DNA from: Caldifarciminota bacterium
GTDB lineage: Bacteria; Hydrothermota; 32-111; QNBC01
Direction of reading: 5' to 3'
Length of the DNA: 6,559 bases
Assembly (NCBI GenBank): GCA_023132105.1
Contig: JAGLYS010000291.1
Span: forward strand, 1-6,559
In this document: positions 1-6,559 of the stretch, in pieces
How the letters are laid out: every line of letters starts with the position of its first letter
How positions within the stretch are numbered: position 1 is the first letter of the stretch
The notes under the pieces: generated by a model
Told to the model about the DNA's origin: nothing
What the model saw: only the letters and a program-made list of their open reading frames with translations
The model's database searches: none
Program-made: the position numbers and the translations under genes

Positions 1-149
1 ATAGTAAAGGTGGTAAGTATGTCCATACCTATCTACCGAAATAATAGAGGAAATGTTTGACAGATGAAGGGGAATGATTTATAATAGTACTGGATGAAAA
101 ATACAAGAAAGTAGAACGGGAGATGAAGAAAGCTGGAAGCATACTATAA
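1..149 (+). pseudogene. possible decayed coding remnant, unidentified
   Basis: No intact gene is present here, but three short open stretches in different frames look more like protein than random AT-rich DNA. Bases 3-44 read SKGGKYVHTYLPK then stop. Bases 35-67 read TEIIEEMFDR then stop. Bases 78-149 read FIIVLDEKYKKVEREMKKAG followed by SIL and a stop. They lie in order on the + strand and could be joined by frame changes near 35-40 and between 65 and 78, as expected for a gene tail broken by frameshifts. I do not recognise the family. The promoter at 57-85 overlaps this stretch, which would fit a regulatory region that arose in, or was joined to, old coding sequence. It may equally be non-coding DNA with chance open frames. 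Confidence 0.2.
57..85 (+). promoter_or_regulatory. consensus sigma-70-type promoter
   Basis: TTGACA at 57-62 and TATAAT at 80-85 are separated by exactly 17 bases. Both hexamers and the spacing match the housekeeping sigma factor consensus. Transcription would start near base 91-93, giving a leader of about 145 bases before the start codon at 238. TATAAT alone is common in such AT-rich DNA, but the complete -35 hexamer at the ideal distance is not. It probably drives the PLD nuclease gene, and perhaps addAB by read-through. Confidence 0.6.
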
Positions 150-167
150 GGAAATAGAAATAAGGAT

Positions 168-183
168 TTTATTTATAAATAAA
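168..183. repeat. 16-bp perfect AT palindrome in the leader
   Basis: TTTATTTATAAATAAA is its own reverse complement, with the centre between 175 and 176. The symmetry ends at both sides (T167 and G184 do not pair). It lies in the inferred leader, about 54 bases before the start codon of the nuclease gene, so it could be an operator for a dimeric repressor. As it is made only of A and T in an AT-rich stretch, chance is a serious alternative. Confidence 0.25.
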
Positions 184-225
184 GTAATAAATAAGAAGTA
201 TTTAGATAATTACTGCTACTAAAAA

Positions 226-230
226 TGGAG
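226..230 (+). promoter_or_regulatory. ribosome binding site of the PLD nuclease gene
   Basis: TGGAG ends 7 bases before the ATG at 238, a good Shine-Dalgarno match and distance. The frame has a stop (TAA at 220-222) just upstream with no other start codon between, so this site and the ATG fix the N-terminus. Confidence 0.6.
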
Positions 231-237
231 TAAAAAT

Positions 238-1062
238 ATGGAAAACATTGATATAATAAAATCACCATGGCAGGATATTTTTATAAATTTGCTAAAGTCA
301 TCAAAAAAGGAGATATATTTAGCAAGTCCATTTATTAAAGAGCAAATAGCAGAAATAGTTGCTAATAATACTTCAAAAAATATAGATATTAAATATATTA
401 ATTCGTTTAAGCTATCTTATTTTCATAGAGGGGTTTCAGATCTGTCTGCTCTAGGAATCTTTAATAATCATCTTGTAGAACAAAAAAGTGTACACAATTT
501 GCATGCAAAATTATTTATATTTGACGAACAGGCAATAATAACTTCCGGAAATCTAACAGCAGGAGGTTTAAAAAATAATTTCGAATATGGGGTTTTATTA
601 AAAGGAGAAATTGTTAAAAATATAAAAAAAGATTATTTATCCTTGTTTAATAATCAGGATTATCCAGAAATAACCATTGATATAATAAACAAAGCAGAAA
701 ATATACTATCATCAGTGCCTAAAGAAAAACAAAGAAAGCTAGAAATAGAAAATATTAATATTTTTAAAGAGACTATAAGCAATGAAAACTCAGTAGAGAA
801 ATATGATGGAGGAGTAGAATCTATTATACTTAATCTTAAACTTTGGGAGAAAGATGTTTTTATATGTTTGTTGCAGATTAGTAAAGATGTTTTTTCCCTT
901 CAAGATGTATACTCTTTTGAAGAGTATCTACAAATAATTCATCCGAACAATAATAATATAAAACCTAAAATAAGGCAGCAGTTACAATATCTTCGTGATA
1001 TTGGCTTATTAGAATTTATTGGAGGAGGGATTTATAAGAAGCTATGGTCGCAAAGCAAATAA
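238..1062 (+). CDS. PLD-family nuclease with DpnI-like winged helix, probable restriction endonuclease
   Basis: A 274-residue, probably cytoplasmic protein without signal peptide or membrane segment. The N-terminal part (about 1-150) is a phospholipase D-type nuclease domain. It has a single HxK(x4)D motif with H89, K91 and D96, followed by S103-G104-N105 and E116. One HKD motif per chain implies a homodimer sharing one active site, as in BfiI and related metal-independent restriction nucleases. A charged linker (about 155-200) leads to a C-terminal domain (about 202-270) with W203, DVYSFEEYL (223-231), a PNNNNI turn, KIRQQLQYLRD (244-254), and LEFIGGGIY ending near 266. This pattern matches my memory of the winged helix at the C-terminus of DpnI and Dam-replacing proteins, which in DpnI helps read methylated GATC. 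The likely role is sequence- or methylation-guided DNA cleavage. No methyltransferase is visible beside it, so a stand-alone methyl-dependent enzyme is plausible but inferred. The PLD call is strong, the winged helix likely, and the substrate unknown. Confidence 0.85.
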   Translation: MENIDIIKSPWQDIFINLLKSSKKEIYLASPFIKEQIAEIVANNTSKNIDIKYINSFKLSYFHRGVSDLSALGIFNNHLVEQKSVHNLHAKLFIFDEQAIITSGNLTAGGLKNNFEYGVLLKGEIVKNIKKDYLSLFNNQDYPEITIDIINKAENILSSVPKEKQRKLEIENINIFKETISNENSVEKYDGGVESIILNLKLWEKDVFICLLQISKDVFSLQDVYSFEEYLQIIHPNNNNIKPKIRQQLQYLRDIGLLEFIGGGIYKKLWSQSK

Positions 1063-1170
1063 TTTATATTATAAGTAAATAAATAAAACAAAAATCTAAT
1101 TATTATATATACTTTATAATCTTGTAATAAAGTTTATTTACATTATAAAGGTAATATGTTAAATTAAGAA
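1063..1170 (+). promoter_or_regulatory. AT-rich gap with a possible addA promoter
   Basis: This 108-base gap holds no gene beyond a 3-codon mini-frame. TTGTAA (1122-1127) and TATAAA (1144-1149), 16 bases apart, form a possible promoter that would start transcription near 1156, just before addA. Each hexamer is one base off consensus (TTGACA or TATAAT) apart from an additional mismatch in the -35, and such matches are frequent in DNA this AT-rich. An ATG preceded by AAAGG (1147-1151) opens MLN-stop at 1156-1167, ending three bases before the addA ATG. A 7-bp inverted repeat, ACTTTAT/ATAAAGT, spans 1111-1133. Confidence 0.3.
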
Positions 1171-4100
1171 ATGGATTGTGATAATTCAAAAATAGTATTA
1201 TTTAACAAACTAATATTCCCTCATATATACAGGGTTAATGCTTCCGCAGGATCCGGGAAGACACATGCTTTAACAGAACGATTTATCAAACTGCTTCTGT
1301 CAAATAAAATAGAAAATAATGCACTATCAAATATAATTGCAATTACATTTACAAATAAAGCAGCCACAGAGATGAAGGAGAGAATTCTTCGAAATTTAAA
1401 ATCTCTCTATTTTCAAAATATCAATATCAATGATCAGGAATTATTGAATTCTGTAATTAATGATTTGAATTATTCAACTGATGAATTGAAAAATATATCC
1501 GATGAGTATATCAATCGAATTATCGATGATTATACCCACTTTCAGGTAAAAACAATTGACAGCATGATTACTTATATTTCACTTGTTTCAGCACTTGATC
1601 TGGAATTAACACCTGATTTTAAGATTGTACTGGATATGAAAGAATATATAGATTATGCAATTGAGTATCTTGTTAGTGAAATCGACAATCATTATGATGT
1701 ATATAAAATGTTCATTGATTATATACAGTTTCAGGCGGAAACGAGTGATAAATTCAATTGGCAGCCAATAGAAGATTTAAGAAGAAATGCAGAAGAATTT
1801 ATAAATAAACAATACTTAAGCGGAAAGAAATTTGAAGTTCCGATTAATGATTCTTCACATTATAATTCGAAAATAAAACAACAAAAGAAAAAAATAAAAA
1901 ATAAAGCACAGAAAATTATTTCTCAGGCAAAGATTGTTTTAGATAATAAAAATTCGAAGATTAAATTATCAAGTACTAAAGGGAAACATCTCCTATCTAT
2001 TATTGAAGATAATTATAAGTTGAATAATAATAAGATAACAGTAGAGAATTTGCTCAGTGGAAAGGGGAAGGAAAAGTATTATAATTACTTTTCCGGGTTT
2101 GTTGATGAATTAAATAATGCAATTACCGATTATATAGAATTTCTATCCGAGAGTAAGTTATCTAATTATATATTATTTCTTAGTAAAATTGATAAAATGA
2201 TAGATGAATATATTTCAAAATCAAACAGTATATATCTCGGAGATTTAACAAAAAAAGTAAATAATTTACTTACGAAATCATATGTTCCCGAGGTATTTTA
2301 TAAATTGGGAGACACATATTATCATTATCTTATAGATGAATTTCAGGATACAAACGAGGTTCAATGGAATATTGTTCAGACACTTATAGATAATGCTCTT
2401 TCCACAAACGGATCATTGTTTTATGTCGGTGATGTAAAACAATCGATTTACAGGTTTAGGGGTGGTGATGTTTCTTTGTTTAATAGTGTGTATGAATCCA
2501 ATAAGAATAAAAGAGATACATATGACAGAAATCTCGAATATAATTTCAGAAGCGCAAGAGAAATCGTTGATTTTAATAATAAATGCTTCTCCCTGACTAA
2601 TCTATCCGAACTTATCGATTATAAAAATAGCAATATCAAAGACAATATTTACAGTATACAAAAAGAATATGTTATACAAACATACGGTAATGTAAAGCAG
2701 ATTCCTATGGAAGAAAGTAAAGGATACATCAGGGTGGAAAGATATGATAATAGTGAATATGAGGATGTTTATAATGATAGAATTCCTAAAACGATTGAAA
2801 AATTACTTAATGCAGGATACTCTAAGAGAGATATTACGATTTTGGTAAGGACAAATAAGGTAGGGGAGAAAATAGCAAATATACTAATGCATAACGAGTA
2901 TAGTGTAATATTCGATAGAATTGTAAAGGTTAACGAGAATAAATTTATAAATGAGATTATTTCCTTTCTTAAATTTTTAAATAATCCTATGGATAATTTG
3001 TCCTTCTTTACATTTTTATCCGGTGAAATATTTCTGAAAAAAGCGGGAATAGATAGAAAAACAGTTTTTGATTTTGTAAAAAGGAATAATGATAAAAAAA
3101 TATTATATTGGGAATTTAAAAAGGAATATCAAAATCTCTGGGACACTTATATTGATAAGTTTTTTAGCTTGATTAATTATCTTCCTCTCTATGATCTTAT
3201 TGTAGAGATAATAAAACGGTTTACTATACTTTCGAATTTTCCCTATATTTCAGGATATATTATGAAATTTTCTGAAATTATAAAGGATTTCGAATCGGAG
3301 GGGGAACTCAGTGTGGATGAAATAATCGAGAAATGGAAAGAAAATGATGATAGCAATAGTGATAAATTCAATGTTTTAATTCCCGAGTATATCGATGCTA
3401 TTCAAATTATGACAATCCATAAGGCAAAGGGATTGTCATTTCCTGTCGTTATTATACCTGTAACGATACTGGATGCTAAAAATACCAGAGGTTTCTCAAG
3501 TATTTATTATAATGAAACAGATAAAAATTTGTCCGCATTTTATATAAAACAAGATTATATAAAATATTCTGATGTATTAAAGGGTATATATGAAGATGAA
3601 AAAACAAAAGCTTTTCTTGATGATTTGAATACCATTTATGTTGCGATGACTAGAACAAAGGAAAAACTGTTTGTATTTATGCCCAAAAGTAATAATAAAG
3701 ATAACAAAATGTTTATACAGGAATCTCTCTTTTTTAAGGATATAGAGGAGAACATTAGTGTAATAGAGAAAGGGGACTTTTGTAAAAAGAGTGTAATATC
3801 AAAGGCATTGCAACAAGATGAGATAATAGATAATAAATTCCCATTGGAAAGCAAAGAGTGGTATAATCGTATAGTGTTTACCGAGAATGATATATTTTTT
3901 GACAGGAAAAGAAGAGAATCCGTAACAAGAGGAGATACATTTCATAAAATTTTATCTGAGATTTATACACTGAAGAGTGATAATATCGATCAGATAGCTT
4001 TTAGAATGGCATCAAAGTATAAAATCGATCAATCAGAGATTGAAGATGCTTTAAAATTTCTTATTATTAATCCTGAAATTAGCTTTTTATATAAAAACAA

Positions 4101-4344
4101 TATAGAAATACATAATGAAATAGAGATAGTTACAGGCAAGGGGGAATCTTTCAGGATAGACAGATTAGTAATCGAAAAAAGTATGATCTATGTTATAGAT
4201 TATAAAACAGGGGAAATGTATAATGAAAAGCACCGCAGACAAATTGCAAATTATATGAATATTGTTAGAAATATCTATAATATGAAATGTATTGGGATTT
4301 TAATATATTTAGATGACAGGAAGGTAAAAATTATAGATGGGTAA
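1171..4344 (+). CDS. addA: AddA-like ATP-dependent helicase/nuclease subunit
   Basis: A superfamily 1 (UvrD/RecB) 3'-5' helicase fused to a RecB-family nuclease, expected to work in the cytoplasm with AddB in double-strand-end unwinding, resection and recombinational repair. All helicase motifs are visible: Walker A ASAGSGKT (24-31), motif Ia ITFTNKAATEMK (58-69), TIDSM (128-132), Walker B IDEFQDT (388-394), motif III VGDVKQSIYRFRGGD (419-433), motif IV LEYNFRS (455-461), motif V TIHKAKGLSFP (748-758) and motif VI YVAMTRTKEK (823-832, arginine 828). The C-terminal PD-(D/E)XK nuclease appears intact: H925 in RGDTFH, D997 in FRIDR, D1010-Y-K1012, then Q1024 and Y1028. At 1057 residues it is shorter than Bacillus AddA (about 1230). 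A lysine-rich stretch lies at about 234-248. The ATG at 1171 is the only early start, because TAA at 1165 closes the frame upstream and Walker A begins at residue 24. No close Shine-Dalgarno is present. RecB is the alternative name, but the AddB-like partner favours AddA. Confidence 0.93.
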   Translation: MDCDNSKIVLFNKLIFPHIYRVNASAGSGKTHALTERFIKLLLSNKIENNALSNIIAITFTNKAATEMKERILRNLKSLYFQNININDQELLNSVINDLNYSTDELKNISDEYINRIIDDYTHFQVKTIDSMITYISLVSALDLELTPDFKIVLDMKEYIDYAIEYLVSEIDNHYDVYKMFIDYIQFQAETSDKFNWQPIEDLRRNAEEFINKQYLSGKKFEVPINDSSHYNSKIKQQKKKIKNKAQKIISQAKIVLDNKNSKIKLSSTKGKHLLSIIEDNYKLNNNKITVENLLSGKGKEKYYNYFSGFVDELNNAITDYIEFLSESKLSNYILFLSKIDKMIDEYISKSNSIYLGDLTKKVNNLLTKSYVPEVFYKLGDTYYHYLIDEFQDTNEVQWNIVQTLIDNALSTNGSLFYVGDVKQSIYRFRGGDVSLFNSVYESNKNKRDTYDRNLEYNFRSAREIVDFNNKCFSLTNLSELIDYKNSNIKDNIYSIQKEYVIQTYGNVKQIPMEESKGYIRVERYDNSEYEDVYNDRIPKTIEKLLNAGYSKRDITILVRTNKVGEKIANILMHNEYSVIFDRIVKVNENKFINEIISFLKFLNNPMDNLSFFTFLSGEIFLKKAGIDRKTVFDFVKRNNDKKILYWEFKKEYQNLWDTYIDKFFSLINYLPLYDLIVEIIKRFTILSNFPYISGYIMKFSEIIKDFESEGELSVDEIIEKWKENDDSNSDKFNVLIPEYIDAIQIMTIHKAKGLSFPVVIIPVTILDAKNTRGFSSIYYNETDKNLSAFYIKQDYIKYSDVLKGIYEDEKTKAFLDDLNTIYVAMTRTKEKLFVFMPKSNNKDNKMFIQESLFFKDIEENISVIEKGDFCKKSVISKALQQDEIIDNKFPLESKEWYNRIVFTENDIFFDRKRRESVTRGDTFHKILSEIYTLKSDNIDQIAFRMASKYKIDQSEIEDALKFLIINPEISFLYKNNIEIHNEIEIVTGKGESFRIDRLVIEKSMIYVIDYKTGEMYNEKHRRQIANYMNIVRNIYNMKCIGILIYLDDRKVKIIDG
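4318..4324 (+). promoter_or_regulatory. ribosome binding site of the addB-like gene, inside addA
   Basis: AGGAAGG lies within the last codons of addA, with 12 bases between it and the ATG at 4337. The sequence match is strong and the spacing somewhat long. Together with the 8-base gene overlap it supports this start and suggests translational coupling of the two subunits. Confidence 0.5.
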
Positions 4345-6559
4345 AATAATTGAGATTCCTTTCGGCAAGGATATCATCAAATATACTATGGATATGTTTA
4401 TTGAGGAAAACAGAAAAGATTATAGTGAAATCGTTGTTGTTTTTCCGGGGAAAAGACCTTCTCTATATCTTAAAAAATACTTACAGGAAAAGATTAATAG
4501 TAATTTTATTCCTCCTGAAACATACTCAATGGATGATTTTGTAAAAAAATCCGTAAATATAGATAAGAAAGCAATTGATGTTGACATTAATCTTATATGG
4601 TTACTTTATGAGTCTATAAAAGATAATTTAGATAGATATAAGTTCGGTGAGGAATTTGAGAAATTTATACCATGGGGATATAAATTATTAAGTGTGATAA
4701 ATGAGATTGATATAGAAATGATATCAGTTGCAAATCGATATTTCTATCTTGACACTGTTCCTGATAAAATTAAGTTTATATTTGAAAATTTAAATGAAAT
4801 AATCGATAAATTTCATAAATACTTATGTGATTGTGGCTATACGACAAGAGCGATGCAGTATAATACTCTTGCCAACAAAACAGATATTTCATTATTAAAT
4901 GACAAAATTCTTATATTTTCAGGTTTTTTTGCTCTTACGGAAAGCGAAAAGAGAATTATTCATAATCTTCTTTCAAAAGGTGATACTACACTTATTGTGC
5001 AACGAGAGGACGGACAATGGAAACAGTTTTCGGATACAATTGACAAATGGATAAAAGATAAGGATATACAATATGAAAACAATAGCAAATATTCACCTAT
5101 TGCCGATATTAAATTAATCAGTGCTTTTGATTCTCATTCTGAGGTAATTGGAGTAAATAATATAATAAACGGCATTAGAGACAAGGAAAATATCGGTTTG
5201 ATTTTACCTGATCCGGAGCAATTATTCCCGATATTGAATTGGGTAATGGATGGAATCGATGTGCCGTATAATGTTACAATGGGTTATCGATTGAAGCGGA
5301 CACTATTCTTTTCCCTTATCAATATCATTTTTACATTACAGGAAAATAAAAATGAAAATTACTATTTCACCAAAGACTTTTTAAAATTACTGTCTCATCC
5401 GTATATAAAAAATCTCAAATATAAAGATAACTTTTCATTAATTAGAATTGTCTGTGAAGTGGTTAGAAAAAAACTTACGGATGATAGAATCTATTTTGTT
5501 GATTATGACCGGATCAGGAAAATAATAAAGGAAGACGCAATAAATAATATCTTGATGATGGAACAATATTCAAGTTTCGGGATATGTGATGTTGAAAATA
5601 TATTTGATTCGATATTCGATATATTTATAAAACCATTTAATAATATAAAAACACTGAAAAATCTTTCATTGATAATAGAATCGATGCTAAAATCTATTTA
5701 TGAAAAAACACACATAATGGATTATCCTCTGTCAAAAAAGTTTATCAATGCATTCCTGTCTGTTTTAGATAATTTAATCGATAGTGATGTATCCGAAATT
5801 GAGATGAATGACAGTAAATTGTTCTCAATTTTCAGACAGGTTTGTGAATATAAAAAGGTACCATTCGAAGGAAGTCCTTTGAAACCATTGCAGATAATGG
5901 GACTTCTGGAAACCCGTAATATTTCACAGGATAAAGTGATAATAATGGATGCAAATGAGGGGGTAATCCCATCTGAGGACACTAACGATCCGCTTTTGCC
6001 ATATGGTTTGAGAAAATTGTTAAAACTCCCGACATATGAAGATAGAAATGAAATATTCAAGTACTATTTCGAAAGAATATTAAGAAGCTCGAAGGAAATA
6101 TATATTGTTTACATAAAGAGTAAAGATAAGGAGAGAAGCAGATTTGTTGAAAAGATATTATGGGAGGGAGAAAAACAAAACATAACATATGAAAATAAAA
6201 AGATAAAATTCAATATCGATATTAAAAGAAAGGGGGAAAACAAAGGGATAAAAGACAATGATGTTTTAGATAAATTATACTCATTCGAATATTCTCCTTC
6301 TAAGATCGATACATATATGAAATGCCCATTTCGTTTTTATATGAAATATATACTAAGACTCGAAGAGGAAAAAAATATTGATGATGAGTTCGACAAGAGA
6401 GATATAGGGCATTTCATTCATAAGGGACTCGAATATTTGTTCAATGATAAAAATTTTATTCCTCTATTGAAATCGGGACAATATAAGGATTCTATGATAA
6501 AGATGATAGAGGAAAAATTGAAGATTGGTTTTAAGGAGGAGATTGGAGAGGAACGAGGA
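4337..6559 (+). CDS. addB: AddB-like helicase/nuclease partner subunit, 3' end missing
   Basis: The frame is open without a stop for 741 codons up to the window edge, so the gene is incomplete only because the window ends. It starts 8 bases inside addA, in another frame, as a tightly coupled partner. The N-terminus (IVVVFPGKRPSLYLKKYL, about 34-51) resembles AddB-like proteins that have lost the Walker A loop, so this subunit probably does not hydrolyse ATP at that site and acts like RecC or AddB in DNA scanning. Further on are LQIMGLLETR (518-527) and VIIMDANEGVIP (534-545), a hallmark of the inactivated helicase core of this family. The start of the PD-(D/E)XK nuclease follows: SPSKIDTYMKCPFRFYMKY with C663 and P664, then DIGHFIHKGLEYL with H695. 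C663 sits where AddB proteins carry the first ligand of a 4Fe-4S cluster. The catalytic D and ExK residues and the other three cysteines would lie beyond the window. The family call is good; the intactness of the nuclease is unknown. Confidence 0.88.
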   Translation, partial: MGKIIEIPFGKDIIKYTMDMFIEENRKDYSEIVVVFPGKRPSLYLKKYLQEKINSNFIPPETYSMDDFVKKSVNIDKKAIDVDINLIWLLYESIKDNLDRYKFGEEFEKFIPWGYKLLSVINEIDIEMISVANRYFYLDTVPDKIKFIFENLNEIIDKFHKYLCDCGYTTRAMQYNTLANKTDISLLNDKILIFSGFFALTESEKRIIHNLLSKGDTTLIVQREDGQWKQFSDTIDKWIKDKDIQYENNSKYSPIADIKLISAFDSHSEVIGVNNIINGIRDKENIGLILPDPEQLFPILNWVMDGIDVPYNVTMGYRLKRTLFFSLINIIFTLQENKNENYYFTKDFLKLLSHPYIKNLKYKDNFSLIRIVCEVVRKKLTDDRIYFVDYDRIRKIIKEDAINNILMMEQYSSFGICDVENIFDSIFDIFIKPFNNIKTLKNLSLIIESMLKSIYEKTHIMDYPLSKKFINAFLSVLDNLIDSDVSEIEMNDSKLFSIFRQVCEYKKVPFEGSPLKPLQIMGLLETRNISQDKVIIMDANEGVIPSEDTNDPLLPYGLRKLLKLPTYEDRNEIFKYYFERILRSSKEIYIVYIKSKDKERSRFVEKILWEGEKQNITYENKKIKFNIDIKRKGENKGIKDNDVLDKLYSFEYSPSKIDTYMKCPFRFYMKYILRLEEEKNIDDEFDKRDIGHFIHKGLEYLFNDKNFIPLLKSGQYKDSMIKMIEEKLKIGFKEEIGEERG

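Noticed and set aside
123..149. Possible leader peptide MKKAGSIL before the nuclease gene
   Set aside because: The GGGAG upstream touches the ATG with no spacer, and there is no attenuator-like hairpin after it, so translation is unlikely.
1111..1133. Inverted repeat ACTTTAT/ATAAAGT as a terminator of the nuclease gene
   Set aside because: The 7-bp stem has one G-C pair and is followed by TTATTTA rather than a clean T run; too weak to call a terminator in such AT-rich DNA.
3636..3854. 72-codon open frame on the minus strand
   Set aside because: It lies wholly inside addA, opposite motif VI and the following linker; the + strand frame there has clear helicase motifs, so this is a shadow.
238..4344. 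Known helicase plus nuclease defence systems such as Gabija, DISARM or Mokosh
   Set aside because: No GajA-type OLD nuclease, no DISARM methyltransferase or DUF1998 gene, and no Mokosh-type RNA helicase is seen; the helicase has a fused RecB nuclease and an AddB partner, which indicates AddAB.
4350..4544. 64-codon open frame on the + strand
   Set aside because: It is a second frame of the AddB-like gene's N-terminal region, without its own ribosome binding site; the frame starting at 4337 continues to the window end.
5722..6060. 112-codon open frame on the minus strand
   Set aside because: It is antisense to the conserved MGLLETR and DANEGVIP region of the AddB-like gene and resembles no known protein; shadow frame.

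Overview
The window comes from a very AT-rich bacterial genome (roughly a quarter to 30% G+C by eye, arginine mostly AGA, standard code). All detectable genes lie on the + strand. It holds one complete gene for a small phospholipase D-type nuclease, one complete gene for an AddA-type helicase-nuclease, and the first 741 codons of an AddB-type partner that runs off the right edge. I cannot name the organism. The addA-then-addB order and an AddB N-terminus without a Walker A loop differ from the classical Bacillus arrangement, so I lean away from a typical Bacillus relative, but this is weak evidence.

Layout: bases 1-237 hold no intact gene. They contain three short out-of-frame open stretches that may be remains of a decayed gene, a sigma-70-type promoter with exact consensus hexamers (57-85), an AT-only perfect palindrome (168-183) and the ribosome binding site of the first gene. 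Bases 238-1062 encode a 274-residue protein with an N-terminal single-HKD PLD nuclease domain and a C-terminal winged helix resembling the DNA-reading domain of DpnI. After a 108-base AT-rich gap, bases 1171-4344 encode a 1057-residue UvrD/AddA-like helicase with all superfamily 1 motifs and an apparently intact C-terminal RecB-family nuclease. Its stop overlaps by 8 bases the start of the AddB-like gene (4337 to the window end).

How they may work together: AddAB-type complexes load on double-strand DNA ends, unwind and degrade them, and prepare ends for RecA-dependent repair; they also destroy unprotected linear foreign DNA. The PLD/DpnI-like protein looks like a stand-alone, possibly methylation-sensing restriction nuclease, since no DNA methyltransferase is visible beside it. 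A nuclease that makes breaks next to an enzyme that processes ends is a plausible defence pairing. However, the nuclease appears to have its own promoter, so the adjacency could be accidental. No RNA gene, CRISPR array, insertion sequence or tRNA was recognised.
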